From Meiothermus sp. (GTDB lineage Bacteria > Deinococcota > Deinococci > Deinococcales > Thermaceae), in contig NZ_JANXCG010000093.1 in assembly GCF_025060375.1 (NCBI RefSeq), positions 1 through 64,000 of the forward strand: a DNA stretch of 64,000 bases, read 5' to 3'. How positions within the stretch are numbered: position 1 is the stretch's first letter; every line of letters starts with the position of its first letter. Positions 55,197 to 64,000 of the stretch are shown one piece after another. Both the position numbers and the translations under genes were made by a program. Under the pieces are notes generated by a model. It was given only the letters and a program-made list of their open reading frames with translations, ran no database searches and was not told the origin of the DNA.

Positions 55197-55388
55197 CTAC
55201 GGCCTCAGCAGCCCGGAGAAAAAGCCTGACAAGGCCAGAAGCAGCGCCAGCCCCCAAAGCACCTGGGCTGTGCGGCGGCTGGCCGCTCCCTGAAGGGCCA
55301 TGGCCCAGACCAACAGGCCCAGCAACCCGGCCCCCAGGGCCAGCGCGAAGAGCAAAGCGGGCAGATGGGCAAAGATAGCCTGGAACAT
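55197..55388 (-). CDS. Small two-helix membrane protein downstream of tkt
   Basis: A 63-residue protein with two membrane helices (LPALLFALALGAGLLGLLVW and RTAQVLWGLALLLALSGFF) joined by a basic loop. Its ATG directly follows the tkt stop (TAGATG), so it is likely translated by the same ribosomes. The family is unknown. Expression is supported only by the arrangement and by the well-formed hydrophobic pattern. Confidence 0.6.
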   Translation of the reverse strand: MFQAIFAHLPALLFALALGAGLLGLLVWAMALQGAASRRTAQVLWGLALLLALSGFFSGLLRP

Positions 55389-57350
55389 CTAAACCCCCAG
55401 CATAGCCCTAACCTCGGCGGCCACCCGCTCTTTGGTAAAGCCCAACCTGGCGTACACGTCGGCAAACGGGGCGCTTGCGCCGAAGCGGTCCAGGCCCACG
55501 ACCCGCGCCGCGTACCGCTCCCAGCCCAGGGTAACCCCAGCCTCCAAGGCCAACACCGGCAGGCCCCTGGGTAAAACGGCCTCGCGGTAGGCCTGGGGCT
55601 GCTCCTCAAAGGCCTCCCAGCAAGGGAGCGAGACCACCCGCACAGGAATTCCCTCCTCAAGGAGGAGGCGTTGGGCCTCAAGGGCCAGCGCAACCTCCGA
55701 ACCGGTGGCCAAAACAACTGCCCGGGCCCCCTCTGCATCGGAAATCACATAGCCTCCCCGGAGCACCCCCTCCGGCCTGACCCCCTCCAGAACCGGCACC
55801 GGCTGGCGGGTGAGGATGAGGGCGGTGGGACCAGCCGTGCGCTCCAAGGCCATCTTCCAGGCTATGGCGGTCTCCCCCGCATCGGCCGGGCGGACCACCC
55901 AAAGGTTGGGGATGGCCCGCAGGCTCATAAGCTGCTCCACCGGCTGATGGGTGGGCCCATCCTCCCCCACTGCGATGGAGTCGTGGGTAAAGACGAAGAT
56001 CGTTGGGGTCCCCATCAGGGCTGCGAGGCGGATGGCCGGGCGCATGTAGTCAGAAAAGACCAAGAAGGTGCCCCCATAAGGCCTCAGGGCCTTGCTGAGG
56101 GCTATGCCGTTCATAACCGCCCCCATGGCGTGTTCCCGCACTCCGTAGCGGATGTAGCGGCCTGCAGGATTCTCGCGGGTAAAGTCCTGCATATCGGGGG
56201 TGCGGGTGTTGTTGGAGGGGGTCAGGTCAGCTGAACCGCCCACCAGCTCAGGCAAAAGCGCAACCAACCGCTCCAGCACCTTCCCTGAAGCCGCTCGGGT
56301 GGCCATCTTCTCGCCAGGGGCGAAGCGCGGAAGATGGTCTTCCAAGCCCGCTGGAAGCTCCTGGGACATCCTGCGCCGAAACTCCGCCGCCTTTTCAGGA
56401 TGGGCTCGAGCAAAAGCCTCAAACTGGGCCTGCCAGGCCGCCTGGGCTTCTTGGCCGCGCTCCCGCACCCGCCGGAAATCGGCGTAAACCTCTTCGGGAA
56501 TCTCAAAGGGCGGGTAAGGCCAGCCCAGGTTTACCCGGGTAGCCGCCACCTTCTCTGGACCCATGGCGTCGGAATGGGCCTTGGGCTGTCCGGCCAGGGG
56601 GGACCCATAACCGATGATGGAGCGCACCGCGATCAGGCTGGGCCGAGGGTCGGCCTGGGCTTCCTGCAGGGCCTTGCGGATGGCCAGCAGGTCCTCCCCA
56701 TCCACCCCGGGGACCACATGCCAGCCATAGGCCTCGTAGCGCTTCAAGACATCCTCGGTAAAGGCCAGCTCCGTGCTGCCGTCAATGGAGACCTCGTTGT
56801 CGTCGTACAGCACGATGAGTCGGCCCAGGCCCAGGTGCCCCGCCAGCGAGCTGGCCTCCGCGCTTACCCCCTCCATCAGGTCCCCATCAGAGGCAATCAC
56901 GTAAGTGTAGTGTGCGGCAACCTCACCAAACTCAGCCACCAGCTTGCGCTCTGCAATAGCCATGCCCACCGACGTGGCAATTCCTTGGCCCAGCGGCCCG
57001 GTGGTCACCTCCACCCCAGGGGTGTGCCCGTACTCAGGGTGGCCAGGGGTCTTGGAACCCCACTGGCGGAAGCGCTTGAGTTCTTCCATGGAGAGATCGT
57101 AGCCTGAAAGGTGCAGGAGAGCGTACAAAAGCATTGAACCGTGGCCTGCCGAGAGGACAAACCGGTCCCGGGCAGGCCAGGTGGGATCGAGGGGATTGTG
57201 CCTTAGAAACTCGGTCCACAGGATGTAGGCCGCCGGGGCCATGCCCATGGGCATCCCCGGGTGCCCTGAGCGGGCCTGCTCCACCGCGTCCAGGGCCAGC
57301 ATCCGAATGGCATTGATGGAAAGCTGAGCAATGGAGGTCATCTGGGTCAT
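55389..57350 (-). CDS. tkt: Transketolase
   Basis: Thiamine-diphosphate enzyme of the pentose phosphate pathway. The ThDP/metal motif is [19 protein letters not shown] followed by [10 protein letters not shown]. The substrate-binding [19 protein letters not shown] and the catalytic glutamate region [20 protein letters not shown] are intact, as is [20 protein letters not shown]. Length from the ATG at 57350 is 653 aa. TTG at 57359 and ATG at 57341 are alternative starts. rpiA, another pentose-pathway gene, lies 5 kb away. Divergent from the cytochrome oxidase operon. Confidence 0.95.
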   Translation of the reverse strand: MTQMTSIAQLSINAIRMLALDAVEQARSGHPGMPMGMAPAAYILWTEFLRHNPLDPTWPARDRFVLSAGHGSMLLYALLHLSGYDLSMEELKRFRQWGSKTPGHPEYGHTPGVEVTTGPLGQGIATSVGMAIAERKLVAEFGEVAAHYTYVIASDGDLMEGVSAEASSLAGHLGLGRLIVLYDDNEVSIDGSTELAFTEDVLKRYEAYGWHVVPGVDGEDLLAIRKALQEAQADPRPSLIAVRSIIGYGSPLAGQPKAHSDAMGPEKVAATRVNLGWPYPPFEIPEEVYADFRRVRERGQEAQAAWQAQFEAFARAHPEKAAEFRRRMSQELPAGLEDHLPRFAPGEKMATRAASGKVLERLVALLPELVGGSADLTPSNNTRTPDMQDFTRENPAGRYIRYGVREHAMGAVMNGIALSKALRPYGGTFLVFSDYMRPAIRLAALMGTPTIFVFTHDSIAVGEDGPTHQPVEQLMSLRAIPNLWVVRPADAGETAIAWKMALERTAGPTALILTRQPVPVLEGVRPEGVLRGGYVISDAEGARAVVLATGSEVALALEAQRLLLEEGIPVRVVSLPCWEAFEEQPQAYREAVLPRGLPVLALEAGVTLGWERYAARVVGLDRFGASAPFADVYARLGFTKERVAAEVRAMLGV

Positions 57351-57379
57351 ACCCCGCAATCATACCGCCTAGAGCTGGG

Positions 57380-57413
57380 CCCTAGGAAAGCGGCCGGGAC
57401 ATTTTTCCCTAGG
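57380..57413. promoter_or_regulatory. Inverted repeat between tkt and the ba3 oxidase operon
   Basis: CCCTAGGAAA and TTTTTCCCTAGG form a nearly perfect dyad across a 12-base G/C-rich centre, in the 112-base divergent gap. It could be an operator for one or both operons. No clear -35/-10 pair overlaps it, although TAGACT lies further downstream (near 57439) toward cbaD. Confidence 0.4.
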
Positions 57414-57462
57414 ACACATGTACTCTCACAAGACTCTTAGACTCCCTTTAGGGAGGAGGCCT

Positions 57463-57576
57463 ATGGAGGAAAAAGAGCAGCGACCCATTGGGGCGGTTTT
57501 GGTGGTCACGGTGGTGGCCGTGTTCATCCTGGCCTTCTGGTTCTTTCACTTCTTCATGCACCTGGCAAGGAGCTAG
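57463..57576 (+). CDS. cbaD: ba3-type cytochrome c oxidase subunit IIa
   Basis: A 37-residue single-helix subunit: MEEKEQRPIGAVLVV, then a membrane helix running to FFHFFMHLARS. Thermus thermophilus has a 34-residue homologue (CbaD) with the same MEEK start and the same place before subunit II. GGGAGGAGG precedes the ATG, and cbaB begins three bases after its stop. The gene is too short for ordinary gene callers and is easily missed. Confidence 0.87.
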   Translation: MEEKEQRPIGAVLVVTVVAVFILAFWFFHFFMHLARS

Positions 57577-57579
57577 ATC

Positions 57580-58062
57580 ATGGAGCACCAAGAACACGTT
57601 ATTGAACGTTATGAGCGGGCCTGGATTTTCTTCGGGCTGGCCATGATTGCGGTCTTCATCATCCTGATCGGTTACATGATGATGACCATGGGCAACACCA
57701 ACCCGGTGGGCGCGGGGCGAATTGACCCCACCAAGGTCCGCACCGAAGGGGAGTTTGCTAACCCTAGGGTGGAGCAAATCGGCAACGAGTACGTGGCCTA
57801 CGTCCAGGCTTTCTCATTCGGCTACCTGCCCAACGAGATGCGCTTCAAGGTGGGGCGGAGGGTAACCTTCTACATCACCGCCCCAGATGTTCAGCACGGT
57901 TTCCAGGTAGAAAACACCAACATCAACGTGCAGGTGATCCCTGGGGAAATAGCCAAGGTGAGCTACACCTTTAGCCGACCCGGGGAATACCGGATCATCT
58001 GCAACGAGTACTGCGGCATCGGCCACGCCAACATGATCAGCAAGCTGATTGTGGAACCCTAG
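57580..58062 (+). CDS. cbaB: ba3-type cytochrome c oxidase subunit II (CuA)
   Basis: Electron-entry subunit. One N-terminal membrane helix (about 14-36) is followed by the cupredoxin domain. CuA ligands are all present: His106 (PDVQHGF), Cys141 and Cys145 (CNEYCGIGHANM), His149 and Met152. Length is 160 aa, close to the 168 aa of the Thermus protein. It receives electrons from a cytochrome c, encoded elsewhere. Second gene of cbaD-cbaB-cbaA. Confidence 0.95.
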   Translation: MEHQEHVIERYERAWIFFGLAMIAVFIILIGYMMMTMGNTNPVGAGRIDPTKVRTEGEFANPRVEQIGNEYVAYVQAFSFGYLPNEMRFKVGRRVTFYITAPDVQHGFQVENTNINVQVIPGEIAKVSYTFSRPGEYRIICNEYCGIGHANMISKLIVEP

Positions 58063-58074
58063 CAAGGAGTCAAG

Positions 58075-59757
58075 ATGGCGGTCCAAACCCTTATCCGCTT
58101 TGATGCCTACGCCGACGCACCGGAGAAAAAGTACGCCCTGTACATGATGATGCTGGGCTTCTCAGCCCTAGCCCTGGGCACCTTTTTTGGCCCGCTTCAG
58201 GCCTTCAACTACGGGGGCTTGGACCTATACCCCCTCTTGAAGCCGGTCTTTCAAAACTACTACCAGGGGCTAAGCCTGCACGGCGTGCTCAACGCCATTG
58301 TCTTCACCCAGCTCTTTGCCCAGACCATCATGATTTACCTACCTGCCCGGGAGCTGGGCCTGCGCCCCAACATGAAGCTGGCCTGGGCCTCCTTCTGGAT
58401 GGCCCTGGCAGGACTCCTAACCGCTGCCGTACCCCTCCTTCTGAATGAAGCCTCCGTCCTCTATACCTTCTATGCTCCCCTAAAGGCCAACTGGGCCTTC
58501 TACACGGGCGCAGCAATATTCGTGCTCTCGAGCTACATAAGCATATACGTCGCCCTCGAGCTGTGGCTCCGCTGGCGCAGGGCCAATCCCGGGAAAATCA
58601 CCCCTTTGGCCACCTTCATGGCCGTCACTTTCTGGCTGATGTGGTTTCTAGCCAGCCTGGGGTTGGTGGTGGAGATGCTCTTCCTCATTCCCTGGTCGCT
58701 GGGCATTCTACCTGGGGTTGACCCTCTCCTGATGCGCACCCTCTTCTGGTACACCGGGCACCCCATCGTCTACTTCTGGCTCCTCCCAGCCTATACCCTG
58801 GCCTACGTAACCCTCCCCAGGCTAGCCGGGGGCAAGCTGGTCTCAGACCCTCTGGCCCGGTTGGTCTTCGTCCTCTTCCTGCTCTTCTCGGTTCCGGTGG
58901 GCTTCCACCACCAATTTGCCGACCCCGGCATCGCCCCCTACTGGAAGTTCATCCATACCGTGCTGACCATGATGGTAGCGGTACCCAGCCTAATCACCGC
59001 TTTCACCATCGCAGCCTCCCTCGAGGTGGCCGGACGAACCAACGGGGGCAAAGGCCTCTTGGGTTGGATCACCTCGTTGCCATGGCACAACCCCACCGTG
59101 CTGGCCTTTCTGTTGGGCTTCCTGGCCTTCATCCCAGGTGGGGCAGGGGGAATCGTCAACGCTAGCTTCAACCTGAACCAAAACGTCCACAATACGGTCT
59201 GGATTCCCGGCCACTTCCACCTGCAGGTGGGTACCCTGGTCACCATGGCGGCCATGGGCACGGCCTTCTGGCTCATCCCCCACCTCACCGGCAAGCCCTT
59301 GGTGGCCCGCGGCCTGGCGGTAGCCTCCCAGTGGCTCTGGTTCCTGGGTATGTTCCTCATGACCTTCGCCCTGCACTGGATGGGCTTCCTTTACGCCATA
59401 CCCCGGCGAGCCCACATCGCAGGCAGCCCTGTGGCTATGGAGGCCTTCAAGGAAAGCTCAGCCTGGATGGCGCTCAACATCGTGTCTGGGGTGATTCTCC
59501 TGGTCGCCGCAGTCCTCTTCTTCTACGTAATCTTCGCTACCGCATTGCAAAATCGCCGTGAGCCCGAAAAGGTGTTGGGCGAGGTGCCCTTCAGCGAGGC
59601 CATTTCCAAGCCTGAGGGCAGCAGCCTGGCCCGCCTCACCGAGCGGGTAGGGTTCTGGTTTGGCCTGGCGGTGTTGCTGGTGGTGCTGGCCTATGGCCCG
59701 GTGCTCTACCAGATGTTTACCAACATGCTCCCCGTCCCTGGGGTACGGCTCTGGTAG
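58075..59757 (+). CDS. cbaA: ba3-type cytochrome c oxidase subunit I
   Basis: Catalytic, proton-pumping subunit of the B-family heme-copper oxidase, with about 13 membrane helices. The low-spin heme ligand is in GLSLHGVLNAIVFTQ. The CuB His and its cross-linked Tyr are in FWYTGHPIVYFWLLPAYT, the CuB histidine pair in GFHHQFADPG, and the heme a3/low-spin ligands in VHNTVWIPGHFHLQVG. Length is 560 aa. B-family oxidases work at low oxygen. It starts 12 bases after cbaB and ends before tandem hairpins. Confidence 0.95.
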   Translation: MAVQTLIRFDAYADAPEKKYALYMMMLGFSALALGTFFGPLQAFNYGGLDLYPLLKPVFQNYYQGLSLHGVLNAIVFTQLFAQTIMIYLPARELGLRPNMKLAWASFWMALAGLLTAAVPLLLNEASVLYTFYAPLKANWAFYTGAAIFVLSSYISIYVALELWLRWRRANPGKITPLATFMAVTFWLMWFLASLGLVVEMLFLIPWSLGILPGVDPLLMRTLFWYTGHPIVYFWLLPAYTLAYVTLPRLAGGKLVSDPLARLVFVLFLLFSVPVGFHHQFADPGIAPYWKFIHTVLTMMVAVPSLITAFTIAASLEVAGRTNGGKGLLGWITSLPWHNPTVLAFLLGFLAFIPGGAGGIVNASFNLNQNVHNTVWIPGHFHLQVGTLVTMAAMGTAFWLIPHLTGKPLVARGLAVASQWLWFLGMFLMTFALHWMGFLYAIPRRAHIAGSPVAMEAFKESSAWMALNIVSGVILLVAAVLFFYVIFATALQNRREPEKVLGEVPFSEAISKPEGSSLARLTERVGFWFGLAVLLVVLAYGPVLYQMFTNMLPVPGVRLW

Positions 59758-59772
59758 CCCTCCCCTGTTCTA

Positions 59773-59831
59773 GCCCCGGCCGCTGGCCGGGGCCCCCAAA
59801 AGTGCGTCCGGGGCTCTGGCCCCGGAACGCA
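59773..59831. terminator. Tandem hairpins between convergent cbaA and rpmE
   Basis: The first is a perfect nine-pair stem, GCCCCGGCC/GGCCGGGGC, with a three-base loop (59773-59793). The second is a seven-pair stem, CCGGGGC/GCCCCGG, with loop TCTG and extra pairs outside (59803-59831). Both lack a T-run, but they lie between converging genes and may stop polymerase from either side. Confidence 0.5.
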
Positions 59832-59844
59832 GCTGTGCGCAGGG

Positions 59845-60066
59845 CTACTTTTTGGCTTTTTTCCCGTAGGTTCCAGCGAATTTCTTCTGGAACTTCTCCA
59901 CCCGGCCCTCGGTATCCACAAAACGCTGCTGGCCCGTCCAGAAGGGGTGGTTCCCGCTCCAGACTTCCACGTGTATCTCGGGCTTGACGCTGTAGGTCTG
60001 CATGATCACCTCGCCGTTGCAGATGATCCTGCAGGGAACCAGCTTGGGGTGAATCTTTTCCTTCAT
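59845..60066 (-). CDS. rpmE: Large-subunit ribosomal protein L31 (zinc-free variant)
   Basis: Ribosomal protein of the central protuberance, in contact with 5S rRNA and, through its tail, the 30S head. The family pattern is clear: [39 protein letters not shown] and [19 protein letters not shown]. The CxxC that normally precedes HPF is SGNHPF, so the zinc-ribbon is lost, although Cys12 and Cys16 remain. Length is 73 aa. RBS GAGGAG and a promoter at 60110-60138 support the start at 60066. Confidence 0.94.
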   Translation of the reverse strand: MKEKIHPKLVPCRIICNGEVIMQTYSVKPEIHVEVWSGNHPFWTGQQRFVDTEGRVEKFQKKFAGTYGKKAKK

Positions 60067-60109
60067 GGGCGCTCCTCAGCACGGACCCGGCCGTGCGGTC
60101 AACCCCTGC

Positions 60110-60138
60110 ACTATAGCAGGTCTAGGCGAGGAGGGCAA
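60110..60138 (-). promoter_or_regulatory. Promoter of rpmE
   Basis: TTGCCC (60133-60138) and TATAGT (60110-60115) with a 17-base spacer on the minus strand, 43 bases from the rpmE start. The same gap holds TAAAAT on the plus strand, eight bases before the aroH ATG. Confidence 0.55.
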
Positions 60139-60159
60139 GACAAATTAAAATCCCAGCCT

Positions 60160-60528
60160 ATGGTGAGAGGGGTTCGCGGCGCCATCACGGTTGAGGAAGA
60201 CACCCGGGAGGCAATACTAAGCGCCACCCGCGAGCTTTTGCAGAAGATGCTCGAGGCCAACCACATCACCGACTACGAAAGCATCGGAGCGATGATCTTC
60301 ACCCTCACCGACGACCTAAAAGCGGCCTTTCCCGCAGAGGCGGCCCGTCAGCTCGGAATGCAGATGGTTCCCCTCATCAACTCCCGCGAAATTCCCGTAC
60401 CCGGGTCGCTGCCCAGGGTAATCCGGGTGATGATACTCTGGAACACCGACATCCCTCAAAAGCAGGTCAAGCACGTCTACCTGAGGGAAGCGGTGCGGCT
60501 GCGCCCCGATCTGGAAAGCGCCCAGTAG
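60160..60528 (+). CDS. aroH: Chorismate mutase, AroH type
   Basis: Trimeric pseudo-alpha/beta-barrel enzyme converting chorismate to prephenate for Phe/Tyr synthesis. Active-site residues known from the Bacillus enzyme are present: Arg6 ([12 protein letters not shown]), Glu77 ([10 protein letters not shown]), Arg89 ([11 protein letters not shown]) and Tyr107 ([15 protein letters not shown]). Length is 122 aa. The ATG at 60160 follows TAAAAT by eight bases with no Shine-Dalgarno. Not clustered with other aromatic genes in the window. Confidence 0.94.
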   Translation: MVRGVRGAITVEEDTREAILSATRELLQKMLEANHITDYESIGAMIFTLTDDLKAAFPAEAARQLGMQMVPLINSREIPVPGSLPRVIRVMILWNTDIPQKQVKHVYLREAVRLRPDLESAQ

Positions 60529-60566
60529 ACACCCCCTAAAAAGCTCAGCCCAAAGGGCAGAAACCC

Positions 60567-62594
<2,028 letters not shown>

Positions 62595-62596
62595 TA

Positions 62597-63280
<684 letters not shown>

Positions 63281-63757
63281 TCAGGCCCCTCGCCGCAGCT
63301 CGAGCAGGGCCTCGGCCACCTCAGCCGCATGGCCTTCGGGCCTCACCTTCTCCCAAACCCGGGCCACCCTCCCCTCGGGATCGATCAGGTAGGTCTGGCG
63401 CATAACCCCCTCGTAAACCTGACCGTACATCCGCTTGACCCCCCAGGCGCCGTAGGCCCGGATCACCTCCTTTTGGGGGTCGGAAAGCAGGGGAAAGTTT
63501 AGGGCATACTTGCTGTGGAAGCGAGCATGGCTCTGCACATCGTCCGCAGAAACCCCTAGCACCACCGCCCCCAGGGCCTCCAGGTTCCCCTTCTCATCCC
63601 GGAAGCCACAGGCCTCCTTGGTGCAGCCCGGGGTGTCGTCCTTTGGGTAGAAGTAAAGCACCACCCACCGGCCGCGGTAGTCCTCCAGCCGGTGTAAACG
63701 CCCCTCCTGGTCGGCCAGGGCAAAGGAAGGGGCCTGCGCACCCACCTGAACCCCCAT
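63281..63757 (-). CDS. bcp: Thioredoxin-dependent peroxiredoxin, Bcp/PrxQ type
   Basis: Reduces hydrogen and alkyl peroxides using thioredoxin. The peroxidatic Cys45 and resolving Cys50 are in DDTPGCTKEACGFRDE, the alpha2-type PrxQ arrangement. LGVSADDVQSHARFHSKYAL and the late TYLIDPEGRVARVWEKV match the family. Length is 158 aa. AAGGGGG precedes the ATG at 63757. It is followed by rpiA and preceded after 16 bases by an adenosine-specific kinase gene. Confidence 0.94.
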   Translation of the reverse strand: MGVQVGAQAPSFALADQEGRLHRLEDYRGRWVVLYFYPKDDTPGCTKEACGFRDEKGNLEALGAVVLGVSADDVQSHARFHSKYALNFPLLSDPQKEVIRAYGAWGVKRMYGQVYEGVMRQTYLIDPEGRVARVWEKVRPEGHAAEVAEALLELRRGA

Positions 63758-63773
63758 GCTTACCCCCTTAGCA

Positions 63774-64000
63774 TCAGGAGAGGGCCACCTTGTAGCCCAG
63801 CTTCCGCAAAAGCTCCTTCCGCCACGCCACATCCTCCTCGGCCTCCACCCCCAGGGGCTTGTGCCCATCCAGGACACCCAGGATTCCGCGCTGCTCGCCT
63901 TGTTCCACCACCACCACCGAGAGGGGGTTGGCGGTAGCGGCGAAAACCCGCACCACCTCGGGGCAGGCCTTGACCGCGTGCAGAACGTTGATGGGGTAAA
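63774..64000 (-). CDS. Adenosine-specific kinase family protein (COG1839), 3' part only
   Basis: The gene runs off the right edge, so only the C-terminal 75 or so residues are visible. The frame stays open to the last base: [20 protein letters not shown], then [20 protein letters not shown] and [20 protein letters not shown]. These match the conserved C-terminal half of the archaeal-type adenosine-specific kinase family (COG1839), whose role in bacteria is unclear. An internal GTG at 63956 would give a 60-residue product, but the conserved residues upstream show it is not the true start. Confidence 0.8.
   Translation of the reverse strand, partial: YPINVLHAVKACPEVVRVFAATANPLSVVVVEQGEQRGILGVLDGHKPLGVEAEEDVAWRKELLRKLGYKVALS

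Overview
The window is about 64 kb of GC-rich, very densely coded chromosomal DNA. It looks like a member of the Thermaceae (Deinococcus-Thermus), most likely Meiothermus or a close relative. The protein set supports this: a ba3-type cytochrome c oxidase with its tiny IIa subunit, a Thermus-like CysM, CimA-dependent isoleucine synthesis, a SlyD with a histidine-rich tail and a type IV pilus PilT. Many genes have a -10 box only 6-8 nt before the start codon, as expected for leaderless mRNAs, which are common in this phylum. I see no insertion sequences, CRISPR arrays, tRNA or rRNA genes. The genus is inferred from remembered sequence features, not from a database search.

Layout. 0-7 kb: nucleoside-type ABC permease, two small proteins, an unknown protein with a DnaQ-type exonuclease, miaA-gatA, a small heat-shock protein and thymidine kinase. 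7-14 kb: a PhoB/PhoR-like two-component pair with phoU, a MenG-type methyltransferase, slyD, cysM and pilT. 14-20 kb: a 1109-residue BTAD/AAA/TPR regulator and the PcrA/UvrD helicase. 20-29 kb: hisA-lapA-like-recJ on the plus strand, facing a long minus-strand series (crp-like regulator, comB, arginase, a phosphohexomutase-like protein, glycosyltransferase, polysaccharide deacetylase, pdxS). 29-32 kb: a compact plus-strand operon with an ABC ATPase, a small membrane protein, a nitroreductase, a type III polyketide synthase and an isoprenylcysteine-methyltransferase-like enzyme, resembling the Bacillus alkylpyrone (bpsAB) system. 32-39 kb: the branched-chain amino acid operon ilvB-ilvH-ilvC-leuA-cimA. 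39-46 kb: a periplasmic PPIase, a ModE-like regulator, luxS-mtnN and a TrkA/TrkH/TrkH potassium system. 46-50 kb: rimO and metY-metX. 50-55 kb: a MocA/CoxG pair, guaA, a pseudokinase-like membrane protein and a TenA-like protein. 55-64 kb: tkt, cbaDBA, rpmE, aroH, metG, rpiA, prxQ and the 3' part of an adenosine-specific kinase gene.

The most interesting content is regulatory. In front of ilvB there is a consensus promoter, an apparently leaderless 23-codon peptide rich in Leu/Val/Ile, an antiterminator-competent segment and an intrinsic terminator abutting the ilvB ribosome binding site: a complete ribosome-mediated attenuator. A second, 18-codon reading frame with a similar hydrophobic core (VVGL) ends three bases before the TTG start of cimA. 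metG also has a promoter, an apparently leaderless 35-codon leader frame and a strong terminator inside that frame, ending in an ATGA overlap with metG. metY-metX is preceded by a SAM-I riboswitch whose expression platform appears to act on translation. Several proteins have lost expected residues: L31 and MetRS lack zinc ligands, the phosphohexomutase-like protein lacks the catalytic serine loop, and a kinase-fold protein lacks its catalytic motifs.
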